Notes: generated from the letters alone by a model not told the origin. A stretch of 64,000 nt of DNA from Streptomyces sp. AC555_RSS877 (GCF_019049245.1 NZ_JAGMUK010000052.1:91185-155184); one strand, 5' to 3'; positions 16,092 to 25,936 are shown, numbered from the stretch's first letter. A program made the numbers and translations.

Positions 16092-17546
16092 TCACCCGGC
16101 CTTCGCGTCCATCACCGGCAACTCCTCCGAGGACGGCTCACCCAACTCCGCCAACGCCGCCCGGGCCGCCCGCGCCCGCACCGCCGAGAAGTACGGATTG
16201 ATCCGCAGCGCCTCCTCCAGATGCCGCCGCGCGGGCCCCTGCCGCTTCAAATCCCGCTCGATCATGCCCCGGTGGTACGCGTACAGCGCACTTCGTACGC
16301 CACCCCCCTTGGCCTTGTCCGTGGCCGTCACGGCGAACCGCAGCGCCTCCTCGTGGGCCCCGGCCCGGTGCAGCGCCCAGCCCAGCGCGTCGGCCACCGC
16401 GATCCCCGGCTGACGGGCCCACTCGGCCCGCAACCGCCGTACCGCCGCCCGGGGATCGCCGTGGTCCGCCTCGAACTGCCCCAGCACCAGCTCCTCGTCG
16501 GCTCCACCGACGGCCGCGCTGCGCACCTGCGCCCGCAGCAGGTCGTACTGCACCCGCGCGGCCTGCCCCAGCCCCAGCGTCTCGTACAACTCGCCCAGCT
16601 CCAGGGCGTACTGCGGGCAGGGCTGCTTGGCGAGGGCCGCCCGGTACGCGTTCAGCGCCTCCGTCGGCCGGCCCAGTGCCGCCAGCGCCCGCCCCTGCCC
16701 GGCCTGCGCGGCCCGCTGGTCGGGGTCGATGCGCACCGCCTCCTGGAAGTGCCGCAGCGCGACCTCGCGGTCGCCGCGCTCCCAGGCCAGCTGCCCGGCC
16801 CGCTCCAGGTACGCCGCCTGCTCGGCCGGCGCCTCGGCCCCCGCCGCCGCGTCCGCGAGCTGGGCGGCCGCGTCCTCGCGCCAGCCCCGGTCGCGGTAGA
16901 CGGCCGCGGCCCGCGCCATCACGGCCGGCCCGGACCGCAGCTCCAGCAGCCGCTCGAGGGAGGCGTGGGCGGCCTTGTAGTCGCCGAGGCCGGTGTGGGC
17001 GTCGATCAGCAGCGGATACGTGGTCCACCGCTTGGGCTCCAGCTTCCGCGCGGCCTCCGCCCACGTCCGCGCCGCCCGGAAGTCCCGGCGCGCGTTCGCG
17101 AGGGCCGCGAGACCGCCGAGGGCCTCGGCGTTCCCCTTCGCGACGACCTTGAGCGAGGTCCGCAGCGCCTTCTCGGCCCGCGGGTAGTACCCGGGCTCGG
17201 CGGTGCGCCGCCCCTGCTCCACATACGCCGACCCGAGCACCGCCCACGACTGCGCGTCCCGGGGATGCGCCCGCAGATGGCTCTCGCGGTCGTCGATCAG
17301 CTCCGCCAGGTCGGGCAGCGCGGCGGGCACCCCGGCCGTGACCGCCGTCAGCGCCTGCGCGCCCGGGGCGGGCGCGGGAGCCCGCGTCACCGTCCGCTCC
17401 CAGGGCAGCAGCATCAGTACCCCGCCGAGCACGGCACACCCGGCGACGGAGGCGATCAGCGCCCGCCGGTCGAGCCGCGAGCGACGTACCGCCGTTTCCT
17501 CCGGGGCCTGCTCCGGAGCCTCCTGCTGGTTCTCCATGGCGCTCAC
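16092..17546 (-). CDS. Membrane-anchored tetratricopeptide-repeat protein
   Basis: About 484 residues (ATG at 17537 is an alternative start). A short basic cytoplasmic N-terminus precedes one membrane helix (ALIASVAGCAVLGGVLMLLP), then an all-helical region with many TPR-like units, e.g. ALGRPTEALNAYRAALAKQP and GDREVALRHFQEAVRIDP. No enzyme motif is seen; TPR domains mediate protein contacts, so an envelope scaffold role is plausible. Converges on the TagC-like gene with only 4 bp between stops. Confidence 0.75.
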   Translation of the reverse strand: MSAMENQQEAPEQAPEETAVRRSRLDRRALIASVAGCAVLGGVLMLLPWERTVTRAPAPAPGAQALTAVTAGVPAALPDLAELIDDRESHLRAHPRDAQSWAVLGSAYVEQGRRTAEPGYYPRAEKALRTSLKVVAKGNAEALGGLAALANARRDFRAARTWAEAARKLEPKRWTTYPLLIDAHTGLGDYKAAHASLERLLELRSGPAVMARAAAVYRDRGWREDAAAQLADAAAGAEAPAEQAAYLERAGQLAWERGDREVALRHFQEAVRIDPDQRAAQAGQGRALAALGRPTEALNAYRAALAKQPCPQYALELGELYETLGLGQAARVQYDLLRAQVRSAAVGGADEELVLGQFEADHGDPRAAVRRLRAEWARQPGIAVADALGWALHRAGAHEEALRFAVTATDKAKGGGVRSALYAYHRGMIERDLKRQGPARRHLEEALRINPYFSAVRARAARAALAELGEPSSEELPVMDAKAG

Positions 17547-17635
17547 TGTGCGTCAACACGACGAGCACGATCCGCCGTACGGCGGCTGCCGTACACGGGG
17601 TTCACACCGATGGCCCCCGGTGCGAAGCTGTGATC

Positions 17636-19045
17636 ATGAGCCGTAGCGAAGCGTCCCGCGCCGAAGACACAGCGGCGACCGGCAACCTCGTCGACCGTCT
17701 GCTGAGCGCTCTGCCGGCCGAGACGGTCCTCACCGACACGGACGTCACGGCCTCCTACGCCAACGACATGGCCAGCTTCTGCCCGGCCGGCGTCCCGGCG
17801 GTGGTCGTGCTGCCGCGCACGGTCGAACAGGTCCAGCACGTCATGCGCACCGCCACCGAGCTGCGCGTCCCGGTCGTCCCGCAGGGCGCCCGCACGGGCC
17901 TGTCCGGCGCGGCCAACGCCTCCGACGGCTGCATCGTGCTGTCCCTGACCAAGATGGACAGGATCCTGGAGATCAACCCGGTCGACCGCATCGCCGTCGT
18001 CGAACCGGGGGTCGTCAACGCCACGCTCTCCCGCGCGGTGGGCGAACACGGCCTCTGCTATCCGCCGGACCCCTCCAGCTGGGAGATGTGCACGATCGGC
18101 GGCAACATCGGCACCGCCTCCGGCGGGCTGTGCTGCGTGAAGTACGGGGTGACGGCGGAGTACGTCCTCGGGCTCGACGTCGTCCTCGCCGACGGCCGCC
18201 TGATGTCCACCGGCCGCCGCACCGCGAAGGGCGTCGCCGGGTACGACCTCACCCGCCTCTTCGTCGGCTCCGAGGGCTCGCTCGGCATCGTCGTACGGGC
18301 GACCCTGGCGCTGCGGCCGCAGCCGCCCGAGCAGCTGGTGCTGGCGGCCGAGTTCGCCTCCGGGGCCGCCGCCTGCGATGCCGTGTGCCGGATCATGGCG
18401 GGCGGCCACGTGCCGTCCCTCCTCGAACTGATGGACCGCACGACGGTCAAGGCCGTCAACGACCTCGCCAACATGGGGCTGCCGGAGAGCACGGAAGCCC
18501 TGCTGCTGGCCGCCTTCGACACGGCTGACCCGGCCGCCGACCTCGCCGCCCTCGGCGTGCTGTGCGAGGCCGCGGGCGCCACCCAGGTCGTCCCGGCCGA
18601 CGACGCGGCCGAGTCCGAACTCCTCCTGCACGCACGGCGGCTGTCCCTCTCCGCCCTGGAGGCGGTCAAGGGCACGACGATGATCGACGACGTGTGCGTG
18701 CCCCGGTCGCGGCTCGCCGAGATGCTGGAGGGCACCGAGCGGATCGCCGAGAAGTACCAGCTCACCATCGGCGTCGTCGCCCACGCCGGCGACGGCAACA
18801 CCCACCCGACCGTCTGCTTCGACGCCCAGGACCCCGACGAGTCCCGGCGCGCCCGCGAGTCCTTCGACGAGATCATGGCCCTCGGCCTGGAACTGGGCGG
18901 CACGATCACCGGCGAGCACGGCGTGGGCGTCCTGAAGAAGGAGTGGCTGGCCCGCGAGATCGGCCCCGTCGGCATGGAGATGCAGCGGGCGATCAAGGCG
19001 GCGTTCGACCCGCTGGGAATCCTGAACCCGGGCAAGCTGTTCTGA
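17636..19045 (+). CDS. FAD-linked oxidase, glycolate oxidase GlcD / D-lactate dehydrogenase type
   Basis: About 470 residues of the VAO flavoprotein family. The FAD-binding half has PQGARTGLSGAANAS and SWEMCTIGGNIGTASGG; the substrate half has HAGDGNTHPTV with metal/substrate histidines and the C-terminal GEHGVGVLKKEWL. This family oxidises 2-hydroxy acids such as glycolate or D-lactate, passing electrons to an acceptor. No GlcE/GlcF partners are adjacent. ATG 17636 is preferred to the GTG six bases earlier. Confidence 0.88.
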   Translation: MSRSEASRAEDTAATGNLVDRLLSALPAETVLTDTDVTASYANDMASFCPAGVPAVVVLPRTVEQVQHVMRTATELRVPVVPQGARTGLSGAANASDGCIVLSLTKMDRILEINPVDRIAVVEPGVVNATLSRAVGEHGLCYPPDPSSWEMCTIGGNIGTASGGLCCVKYGVTAEYVLGLDVVLADGRLMSTGRRTAKGVAGYDLTRLFVGSEGSLGIVVRATLALRPQPPEQLVLAAEFASGAAACDAVCRIMAGGHVPSLLELMDRTTVKAVNDLANMGLPESTEALLLAAFDTADPAADLAALGVLCEAAGATQVVPADDAAESELLLHARRLSLSALEAVKGTTMIDDVCVPRSRLAEMLEGTERIAEKYQLTIGVVAHAGDGNTHPTVCFDAQDPDESRRARESFDEIMALGLELGGTITGEHGVGVLKKEWLAREIGPVGMEMQRAIKAAFDPLGILNPGKLF

Positions 19046-19125
19046 CACCTCTTTGCGGCTGAACCGCCGCCGCTCTCGCGGACCTGGCTGATCGCCGTCG
19101 TGGTTCCTCAATTGATGGTTGCGGC

Positions 19126-19605
19126 TCACTCACCTCCGTCCTTCGACTCGTCGCTCGGCCAAGGGGCGCGCAGCCGGAGGCCGTCGGCCGGGGTCGGGGC
19201 GAGCAGCTCGGCCAGGCCATCGTCGATGCCGAGTTGCTCCCCCTCGGCCCCTGGGGGCACCGCCCTCAGCGTCCGCTCCAGCCAGGCGGACACCTGCGGC
19301 GTCGGCGCCTCCAGGAGCGCGTCACCATCAGGTGAACTCAGCGCCATCAGGACGACGCTGCGGCTCTCCACCTTGGCCGGCCACACCCGCACGTCCCCGT
19401 GCCCGCACGCCCGGAACACCCCCTCCACGAGGAGTTCGCGGGCGAACGTCCAGTCCACCGGGTGACCGGAGTCGATGTGGAAGGTGATGTGGACGGCGTA
19501 CGGGTCGTCGGTGTGGTAGCTCAGCAGGGCCGGGACCGGGATGCTGCGCTCCGGCGACAGGATGAGCCTGAGTTCGAGTTCGCGCTCCACAACGGTGTGA
19601 TCCAT
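19126..19605 (-). CDS. ssgG: SsgA-like sporulation/cell-division protein, probably SsgG
   Basis: A 159-residue SsgA-like protein (SALP), a family restricted to sporulating actinomycetes that controls septum placement and spore-wall synthesis. The family core is visible: PVPALLSYHTDDPYAVHITF, the W-FARELL segment, GDVRVWP and ALSSPDGDALLEAP. The position next to the FAD oxidase and hppD matches what I recall of ssgG (SCO2924) in S. coelicolor, so the symbol is by synteny. GGAAGGA lies upstream of the ATG. Longer than SsgB, with a C-terminal extension of about 25 residues. Confidence 0.85.
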   Translation of the reverse strand: MDHTVVERELELRLILSPERSIPVPALLSYHTDDPYAVHITFHIDSGHPVDWTFARELLVEGVFRACGHGDVRVWPAKVESRSVVLMALSSPDGDALLEAPTPQVSAWLERTLRAVPPGAEGEQLGIDDGLAELLAPTPADGLRLRAPWPSDESKDGGE

Positions 19606-19831
19606 GGCGTGTGTCCTTCCTCGCGCCTCGTGCGGGGGCCCGCGGTGGGCCCGTACGAGGAGAGAGGAGGTGGCGCCGGAACCATTACGCGGGTTCGCGG
19701 AACTTTTTCCCGGCAGCGTCACGAGGGTGCTCAAAAGGAGTGGGTCCCGTGGGACTGGCGGTGGGGGTTGCGCCGGTCTGATAGATGTGGAGGCCCCCAG
19801 TTGACCCCCGAGCAGATACGGGACGACGGAC

Positions 19832-21610
19832 ATGAGCGCCCCAACCCCGGCCCCCGGTGACGACAGGCCCCGCGATGGGTATTACCCGGACCCGTCCATT
19901 CCTGGATATGTCCGGTACTGGAACGGTGCCGCCTGGGTTCCGGGCACCAGCCGCCCGGCCCCCGCGGACGGCGAGCCGCTCGCCCCACCGGCGGGCGCCC
20001 GGCCCGCGTCCGGCCCCGGCCGGGCCCCGGTCGAGGAGACGGGCCCGCACTTCTTCGACGAGGAGCCCTCCGGCGGCCCCGGCGAGCCCGGCCCGTCCTC
20101 GGCGGCCGACGCCCAGCACGGCAGCCGGCCCGAGCCCGCGTCCGCCTGGGGTGCCGACCGTTCCCGCCAGTCGGGCTTCGGCGGCGACCAGGACCGCCGC
20201 GTCTCGTGGGGTTCGCCGCAGGGCGCGCAGGAGGCGGGTGCCCCTCAGGGTGCCGACCCGAGGCTGCCGCACGCCGCGCAGCCCGGCGACGGCCCGGCCC
20301 GGCCGGACGGCCGCTCCGTCGGCACGGACGGCACGGCGACGATCCCGCCCGCCGAGCCGGACCAGGGCGATGTCGCCTCCGGCAACACGTTCGTCTTCCG
20401 CCGGGCCACGGCGGGGCCCGCGGGAGCGGCGGCCGGCAACTCCGCCGACGGCTCCGGCCAGGGCACGACAGGCCGTACGGCCCCGGCGACTCCCGGCGTC
20501 CCGGGCCCCGGAGGGCCGCGCGACGACGACGGCACCATGACCTTCCGCGCGCTCTCCCCGCGCACGGCGCAGCAGCACGGGGCGGCGGGGGCGCAGCGGG
20601 GGAGCACGGGCACGACAGCGGCCGACGCGGAGGCGGCAGGCCTCCGCCCCCAGCCCTCCGCCGGACCTCCCGCACAGGGCTACGGCCCCCAGTCCACGCC
20701 GGGAAGCGGTGCCCCGTCCGCGGCCGGAGGCTCCGCGCAGGGCTACGGTCCGCCCGCCGGGCCCGTCGCGTCCGGAGACACCCCCGGGGCGCCCGGTTTC
20801 GGTGCCGGAAAGGCCGCCGCGGCGCGGGCCACGGCCGGTCCGGGTGCCGCCCAGGCGGCCGCTCCCGCCGCTCCCTCCGGCCCTCAGCAGGCGCCCCCGG
20901 CGAGCGGTCCGCAGCAGCAGGCCGCCCCGAGTGTGCCCCAGCAGTCCGGCGCGCCCCAGCCCGTCGCCGCCGCTTCCTCCGGCGCCCCGATGACGAGCGG
21001 CTCGGGCGGCGGCCAGCCTTCCTGGGCGCAGCAGGTGCACCGGCTCGCGTCCGACGAGGAGCAGCCGGTCACGCCCTGGAAGCCGCCGGTGGAGGACATC
21101 TTCCAGGCGGCCGCCCGGCGCCAGGCGTCGGCCCGCCCCGCGAACCTCGGCAAGCGGCTGGCCGCCCGCCTGGTGGACACCCTGGTCCTCGGAGCGGTCA
21201 CCGCCGGGGCCGCCGTACCGCTCGGCACCAGGGCGATGGACCACGTCAACGAGAAGATCGACGCGGCCAAGCTGTCCGGCGAGACCGTCACGGTCTGGCT
21301 GCTGGACGGCACGACGTCGGTCTACCTCGGGATCATCCTCGCCGTCCTGCTGCTCTTCGGCGTCCTCTACGAGGCGCTGCCCACCGCCAAGTGGGGCCGC
21401 ACCCTCGGCAAGAAGCTGTTCGGCCTGGAGGTGCGGGACATCGAGGGCGGCGAGCCCCCGACCTTCGGCGGGGCCCTGCGCCGCTGGCTCGTCTACAGCG
21501 TGCCCGGTCTGCTCGGCATCGGGATCGTGGGAGTCGCGTGGGGCCTGTTCGACAGGCCGTGGCACCAGTGCTGGCACGACAAGGCGGCCCATACGTTCGT
21601 GGCGGGCTGA
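19832..21610 (+). CDS. RDD-family membrane protein with DUF2510 head and long Pro/Ala linker
   Basis: 592 residues. The N-terminus has a DUF2510 motif (GYYPDPSIPGYVRYWNGAAW, about 14-33). Residues about 40-400 are a low-complexity Pro/Ala/Gly/Gln linker. The C-terminus (about 430-590) is an RDD domain with three or four membrane helices, including KRLAARLVDTLVLGAV and GRTLGKKLFGLEVRD, and ends HDKAAHTFVAG. RDD proteins are linked to ion transport or complex assembly in the membrane; the role here is unknown. A second RDD gene follows in the same direction. Confidence 0.85.
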   Translation: MSAPTPAPGDDRPRDGYYPDPSIPGYVRYWNGAAWVPGTSRPAPADGEPLAPPAGARPASGPGRAPVEETGPHFFDEEPSGGPGEPGPSSAADAQHGSRPEPASAWGADRSRQSGFGGDQDRRVSWGSPQGAQEAGAPQGADPRLPHAAQPGDGPARPDGRSVGTDGTATIPPAEPDQGDVASGNTFVFRRATAGPAGAAAGNSADGSGQGTTGRTAPATPGVPGPGGPRDDDGTMTFRALSPRTAQQHGAAGAQRGSTGTTAADAEAAGLRPQPSAGPPAQGYGPQSTPGSGAPSAAGGSAQGYGPPAGPVASGDTPGAPGFGAGKAAAARATAGPGAAQAAAPAAPSGPQQAPPASGPQQQAAPSVPQQSGAPQPVAAASSGAPMTSGSGGGQPSWAQQVHRLASDEEQPVTPWKPPVEDIFQAAARRQASARPANLGKRLAARLVDTLVLGAVTAGAAVPLGTRAMDHVNEKIDAAKLSGETVTVWLLDGTTSVYLGIILAVLLLFGVLYEALPTAKWGRTLGKKLFGLEVRDIEGGEPPTFGGALRRWLVYSVPGLLGIGIVGVAWGLFDRPWHQCWHDKAAHTFVAG

Positions 21611-21699
21611 CGGCGTACGGCGAACGCCGTACCCGATTCCGTAGCCCGGACGGCCGCTCGCCGGATGCGGCACGGGAGGGTTCGCGGTCGACTCGGGCC

Positions 21700-22350
21700 A
21701 TGAGCAGCGAACCGCCTGCCGGCTCCGGTCAGCAGCCGCCGGAAGACGACCCGTTCAGGAAGCAGCCCCCGCCGGCCGAGGGCTCGGGATCGCCGTACGG
21801 CGGCCAGTCACCGCCCCAACAGGGCGGCGGTGACCCCTACGGCGGCGGTGGCGGCGGCCCGTACGGCGGTGGCGGTGGGTACCCCGGCGATCCGCTGGCC
21901 GGAATGCCCCCGCTCGCCGACAGTGGCCGGCGCACGCTCGCCCGGATCATCGACATGATCCTCGTCGGCATCGTCGTCTGGCTGCTCACCTGGGGTTTCG
22001 GCGTCAACGAGTACGACGTGGGCAACGACGACGTCGAGTACAGCGAGTCGCTCGGGCAGTCGCTGGTCGCCGCCCTGCTCTACATCGGCTACGACACCTT
22101 CATGATCGTCAAGTCGGGACAGACGCTCGGCAAGAAGTGGCTGGGCATGCGGGTGGCCAACCTCGACAACATCGCCACGCCGTCGGTGCAGAGCACGCTG
22201 ATCCGCTCGGCGGTGCTGTGGATTCCGTTCGCGTTCTGCTGCGCCTGTGTCTGGACCGCGATCTCGGGCGGCTGGAGCTTCTTCGACAAGCCCTACAAGC
22301 AGGGCCTGCACGACAAGGCGGCGAAGACGGTGGTGGTCAGGACCGACTGA
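21700..22350 (+). CDS. RDD-family membrane protein, second copy
   Basis: 216 residues: a Pro/Gly-rich N-terminus with PYGG repeats (about 1-60), then an RDD domain with DSGRRTLARIIDMILVG, SGQTLGKKWLGMRVAN and the end GLHDKAAKTVVVR. It lies 90 bp after the longer RDD gene and shares its C-terminal signature, so the two are tandem paralogues or partner subunits. Function unknown. Confidence 0.85.
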   Translation: MSSEPPAGSGQQPPEDDPFRKQPPPAEGSGSPYGGQSPPQQGGGDPYGGGGGGPYGGGGGYPGDPLAGMPPLADSGRRTLARIIDMILVGIVVWLLTWGFGVNEYDVGNDDVEYSESLGQSLVAALLYIGYDTFMIVKSGQTLGKKWLGMRVANLDNIATPSVQSTLIRSAVLWIPFAFCCACVWTAISGGWSFFDKPYKQGLHDKAAKTVVVRTD

Positions 22351-22391
22351 CCACCGACGCCGGCACCGATGAGGGCAACGACGGGCAGAGG

Positions 22392-22694
22392 TCAGGACGC
22401 AGCGCGCTCGTGCACGGGCTGTTCGGAGGCCATGGAGGCGACCGAGGCCGGCACGGGCGCCTGTGCCGTTTCCGTGACGGGTCGGTGCATCGCGATGACG
22501 CGCGACTTCGGCTTCGGAACGGTCATGGCCACCAGCAGCCCGAGGGCGAGTGCCGAGACGGCGATGACCGCGATCCCCACGCCCGAACTCGTCTGTGACA
22601 GCAGCAGCATGGCGAGCGTCGAGAAAATCACGGTGCACGAACCGTAGGCGAGCTGTGCGGCCGTCGGGCGAGGCGTGACAGTCGGACGAGGCAT
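22392..22694 (-). CDS. Small two-helix membrane protein of unknown function
   Basis: 100 residues with two hydrophobic helices (LAYGSCTVIFSTLAMLLL and GIAVIAVSALALGLLVAM) and a basic, Pro/Ala-rich C-terminus. The ATG is preceded by GAGGAC. No family recognised. It is transcribed away from the metalloprotease gene, sharing its regulatory interval. Confidence 0.6.
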   Translation of the reverse strand: MPRPTVTPRPTAAQLAYGSCTVIFSTLAMLLLSQTSSGVGIAVIAVSALALGLLVAMTVPKPKSRVIAMHRPVTETAQAPVPASVASMASEQPVHERAAS

Positions 22695-22989
22695 GTCAAT
22701 CGTGTCCTCGGAAGTGGGGTCCACGGGGGGTGTCGGCCTGGCTTTCCGCCGTATTCCGGGCGTTCCGCCAATCGACTCTAATCGCCTGCATGCCCGAGTG
22801 GAACGAACGGTAAGCGTGACCTGACCAACAGTGCCGGAGCACGGGGGGCGCACGGAGTCATGACGTCCACCAGGCGGACGGATCCGCGCGCCTGTTCGGT
22901 CGGCCGTCATGCGTCCGCAAAGTGAACTCCACTTCCGCATAACGTACTTGGCGTGCTCAAGTCAAGATCTGTCTTTTCTCCTCAACGTC

Positions 22990-23013
22990 TAGTCAAATGA
23001 CGTCACTTGACTA
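22990..23013. promoter_or_regulatory. 24-bp near-perfect palindrome upstream of the M6 protease gene
   Basis: Arms TAGTCAA and TTGACTA flank the self-complementary core TGACGTCA; only one symmetric pair mismatches over 24 bp. It lies 81-105 bp before the protease start within a 400-bp interval (22695-23094) that has no gene. A further partial half-site, GTCAAG, occurs near 22962. It looks like an operator for a dimeric or tetrameric regulator, shared with the divergent small gene. The remainder of the interval shows nothing else recognisable. Confidence 0.65.
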
Positions 23014-23094
23014 CACGCGTTGATCAGGCGCACGCGGACCCCCCAGACAGGCCCCCCTTCCTTCCGTGTGCCCGGACGCGGGGGAGGATCTCAA

Positions 23095-25440
23095 GTGACC
23101 AGCAGACCCTGGCAGTTCAGAGTGGCGGCCACAGCCGTCGCACTCGCCGCGGCGACCGCCACCTTCTCCACCTACGCGGTGGCGCAGGCCGATCCGGCCG
23201 ACGCACCCGCAGCCGTCGACGGGCACGACCCGCAACCGGCGAAGAGCAGGGAGCACGACCTCGACGGACCCCTGTCCAAGACCCGGGAGGCGCAGCGCGA
23301 AGAGGCGCTCGACCAGGTCATCTCCGGCGCCGCCACGGTCAAGGACCGGGACGGCTCGAAGGTCGTCCAGCTCAAGGGCTCCAAGGGCAAGGGCAAGTAC
23401 GTCGAGCTCGGCCGCGAGAAGACCGACAAGATCTTCACGATCCTCGTCGAGTTCGGCGACCAGGTCGACAGCCGCTACGGCGGCACGGCCGGCCCGCTGC
23501 ACAACGAGATAGCCCAGCCGGACCGTGCGGTAAACAACAGCACGGCCTGGCAGGCGGACTACAACCAGGCGCACTTCCAGGACCTGTACTTCGGCACCGG
23601 CAAGAACACCGAGTCGCTGAAGAAGTACTACGAGAAGCAGTCCTCGGGCCGTTACTCGGTCGAGGGCAAGGTGACCGACTGGGTCAAGGTCCCCTACAAC
23701 GAGGCCCGTTACGGCTCCAACGACGCCGCCACCGGCGCCTGGTACGCCGTGCAGGACGGCGTCAACGCCTGGGTCGCCGAGCGCGAGGCAGCCGGTGACA
23801 CCGCCGCCGAGATCAAGGCGGAGCTGGCCGAGTTCGACCAGTGGGACCGCTACGACTTCGACGGCGACGGTGACTTCAACGAGGCCGACGGCTACATCGA
23901 CCACTTCCAGATCGTGCACGCCGGCGAGGACGAGTCCGCCGGCGGCGGCGCCCAGGGCGCGGACGCGATCTGGGCCCACCGCTGGTACGCCTTCGGCACC
24001 GACGCCGGCTCCACCGGCCCTGACACCAACAAGCTCGGCGGCGCCCAGATCGGCGACACCGGCATCTGGGTCGGCGACTACACCATCCAGCCGGAGAACG
24101 GCGGACTCGGCGTCTTCGCCCACGAGTACGGCCACGACCTCGGCCTGCCCGACGAGTACGACACCTCGGGCGGCGGCGAGAACTCCACCGGCTTCTGGAC
24201 GCTGATGTCGTCCGGCTCCTGGCTCGGCACCGGCAAGGACTCCATCGGCGACCTGCCCGGCGACATGAACGCCTGGGACAAGCTGCAACTGGGCTGGCTG
24301 GACTACGACGTGGCCAAGGCCGGCACCAAGTCCGTCCACACGCTGGGCGTCTCGGCGTACAACACGAAGAACCCGCAGGCCCTCATCGTCCAGCTGCCCG
24401 ACAAGGCGGTCACCACCGACGTGGTCACCCCGGCGCAGGGCGCCACCCAGTGGTGGAGCGGCAGCGCCGACAACCTCCGCAACACCCTGGCCCGCACGGT
24501 CGACCTGACCGGCACGTCGTCGGCGTCGCTGACCCTCGACGGCTGGTGGGACATCGAGGCCGACTACGACTACCTCTACACCGAGGTCTCCACCGACGGT
24601 GGCACCAACTGGACGCCGATCGACGGCAGTCTCGCCGACGGCACCGCGATCACGCGCGACGGCAGCGGCAAGCCCGCCCTCACCGGCACGGTGGACGCCC
24701 ACCAGAAGCTGACCTACCCGCTCGACGCCTACGCGGGCCGGAAGGTCGACGTGCGCTTCCGCTACGCCACCGACGGCGGCGTGTCCCAGATGGGCTTCGC
24801 GGCCGACGAGATCACCGTGACCGCGGACGGCGCGGCCCTCTTCTCCGACAACGCCGAGTCTGCGGACGCGGCCTGGACGGCGAACGGCTTCTCCCGCATC
24901 GGCGCGTCCATCTCGGACGACTACGCGCAGTACTACATCGCCGAGAACCGCCAGTACGTGTCGTACGACAAGACCCTCAAGGTCGGCCCGTACAACTACG
25001 GCTTCTCGACGACCCGTCCGGACTGGGTGGAGCACTACGCGTACCAGAACGGCCTGCTGATCTGGAAGTGGGACACCTCCCAGGCCGACGACAACACCAG
25101 CCAGCACCCCGGTGAGGGTCTGATCCTGCCGGTCGACTCGCACCCGACGCCGCTGAAGTGGTCCGACGGCTCGCTGATGCGCAACCGCATCCAGTCCTTC
25201 GACTCCACCTTCAGCTGGTACCCGACGGACGCGCTCACGCTCCACAACGCGGACGTCGCGACGAAGATCAAGTCGCGTCCCGGTGTTCCGGTCTTCGACG
25301 ACGGCAGGTCGACGTACTACGACGCGTCGACCCCGCTCGCGGGGGTCAAGGTCACTGACACCAACACCCGAATCAAGATCGTCAAGGAGCCGCTGAGCGG
25401 CTCGACGATCACGCTCCAGGTCGGACCGTCCGCGAAGTAG
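23095..25440 (+). CDS. Secreted M6-family metalloprotease (immune inhibitor A type)
   Basis: A 781-residue extracellular protease: signal peptide (VAATAVALAAATATFSTYAVA), propeptide, then the zinc site HEYGHDLGLPDEYD with H343, E344, H347 and an M6-type downstream glutamate. Upstream are calcium-rich acidic segments (DFDGDGDFNEADGYIDHF), as in immune inhibitor A. Beta-sandwich domains follow (about 460-640). The GTG at 23095 is selected because GGGGGAGGA sits 6 bp upstream. Likely a secreted nutritional or developmental protease; homologues degrade host defence proteins in Bacillus. Confidence 0.93.
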   Translation: MTSRPWQFRVAATAVALAAATATFSTYAVAQADPADAPAAVDGHDPQPAKSREHDLDGPLSKTREAQREEALDQVISGAATVKDRDGSKVVQLKGSKGKGKYVELGREKTDKIFTILVEFGDQVDSRYGGTAGPLHNEIAQPDRAVNNSTAWQADYNQAHFQDLYFGTGKNTESLKKYYEKQSSGRYSVEGKVTDWVKVPYNEARYGSNDAATGAWYAVQDGVNAWVAEREAAGDTAAEIKAELAEFDQWDRYDFDGDGDFNEADGYIDHFQIVHAGEDESAGGGAQGADAIWAHRWYAFGTDAGSTGPDTNKLGGAQIGDTGIWVGDYTIQPENGGLGVFAHEYGHDLGLPDEYDTSGGGENSTGFWTLMSSGSWLGTGKDSIGDLPGDMNAWDKLQLGWLDYDVAKAGTKSVHTLGVSAYNTKNPQALIVQLPDKAVTTDVVTPAQGATQWWSGSADNLRNTLARTVDLTGTSSASLTLDGWWDIEADYDYLYTEVSTDGGTNWTPIDGSLADGTAITRDGSGKPALTGTVDAHQKLTYPLDAYAGRKVDVRFRYATDGGVSQMGFAADEITVTADGAALFSDNAESADAAWTANGFSRIGASISDDYAQYYIAENRQYVSYDKTLKVGPYNYGFSTTRPDWVEHYAYQNGLLIWKWDTSQADDNTSQHPGEGLILPVDSHPTPLKWSDGSLMRNRIQSFDSTFSWYPTDALTLHNADVATKIKSRPGVPVFDDGRSTYYDASTPLAGVKVTDTNTRIKIVKEPLSGSTITLQVGPSAK

Positions 25441-25464
25441 TCAACGTTTTCGCTGGTCAGAAGG

Positions 25465-25502
25465 CGATCGGCGGTGACCCCCTGGCGGGTTGCCGCCGAT
25501 CG
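25465..25502 (+). terminator. Hairpin terminator after the M6 protease gene
   Basis: 10-bp perfect stem CGATCGGCGG / CCGCCGATCG with an 18-nt loop, followed by TGTTTA, 25 bp after the stop codon. Confidence 0.7.
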
Positions 25503-25573
25503 TGTTTAGGTGCGTCCTGTGGCTGTCTTATTGACACGGATGTTGACGTCGACTCGCACGGGGGTGTGACCGC

Positions 25574-25936
25574 ATGGCCGTAGGAGGTTTCTGCAAGCTG
25601 CCGACCGGCAGCGTGGTGGTGGCATTGAACCTGCCCAGCCCCACCACGCACGGCACGGGCTGTGTACGCGTCCTCGTGCACGCCCAGAACCGGGCGCGCG
25701 CCCTGACCAGGCTGCGCAACCTGGGCATGCGCGCGGTCTACCTGCGCGGAAACTCCGCCCCGCCGACGCCGGACGAGATCACGGCGGTTCTGCACCATCC
25801 GGACGGCCTCATATGGCGCACGGCACCTGACAACGGTGTCGGTGCGGACCTGGTCCAGGAGCTCTGGCACCCGATCAGGGCCCTGCTGAGGCGCCCCGCG
25901 ACACCGGCTGACTCCGCCGGGCTCCCGGGTCTCTAG
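25574..25936 (+). CDS. Conserved hypothetical protein, 120 residues
   Basis: A soluble protein with an alternating alpha/beta pattern (VVVALNLPSPTTHGTG, RVLVHAQNRARALTRLRNLG, RAVYLRGN, DEITAVLHHPDGLIWR) and no known motif. Its TAG stop lies in the CTAG target site at the left edge of a MITE. The family is not recognised. Confidence 0.6.
   Translation: MAVGGFCKLPTGSVVVALNLPSPTTHGTGCVRVLVHAQNRARALTRLRNLGMRAVYLRGNSAPPTPDEITAVLHHPDGLIWRTAPDNGVGADLVQELWHPIRALLRRPATPADSAGLPGL

Noticed and set aside
22392..22940. Longer start for the small membrane protein (182 codons)
   Set aside because: The extension lacks a ribosome binding site and reads like non-coding DNA; the ATG at 22694 has GAGGAC upstream.
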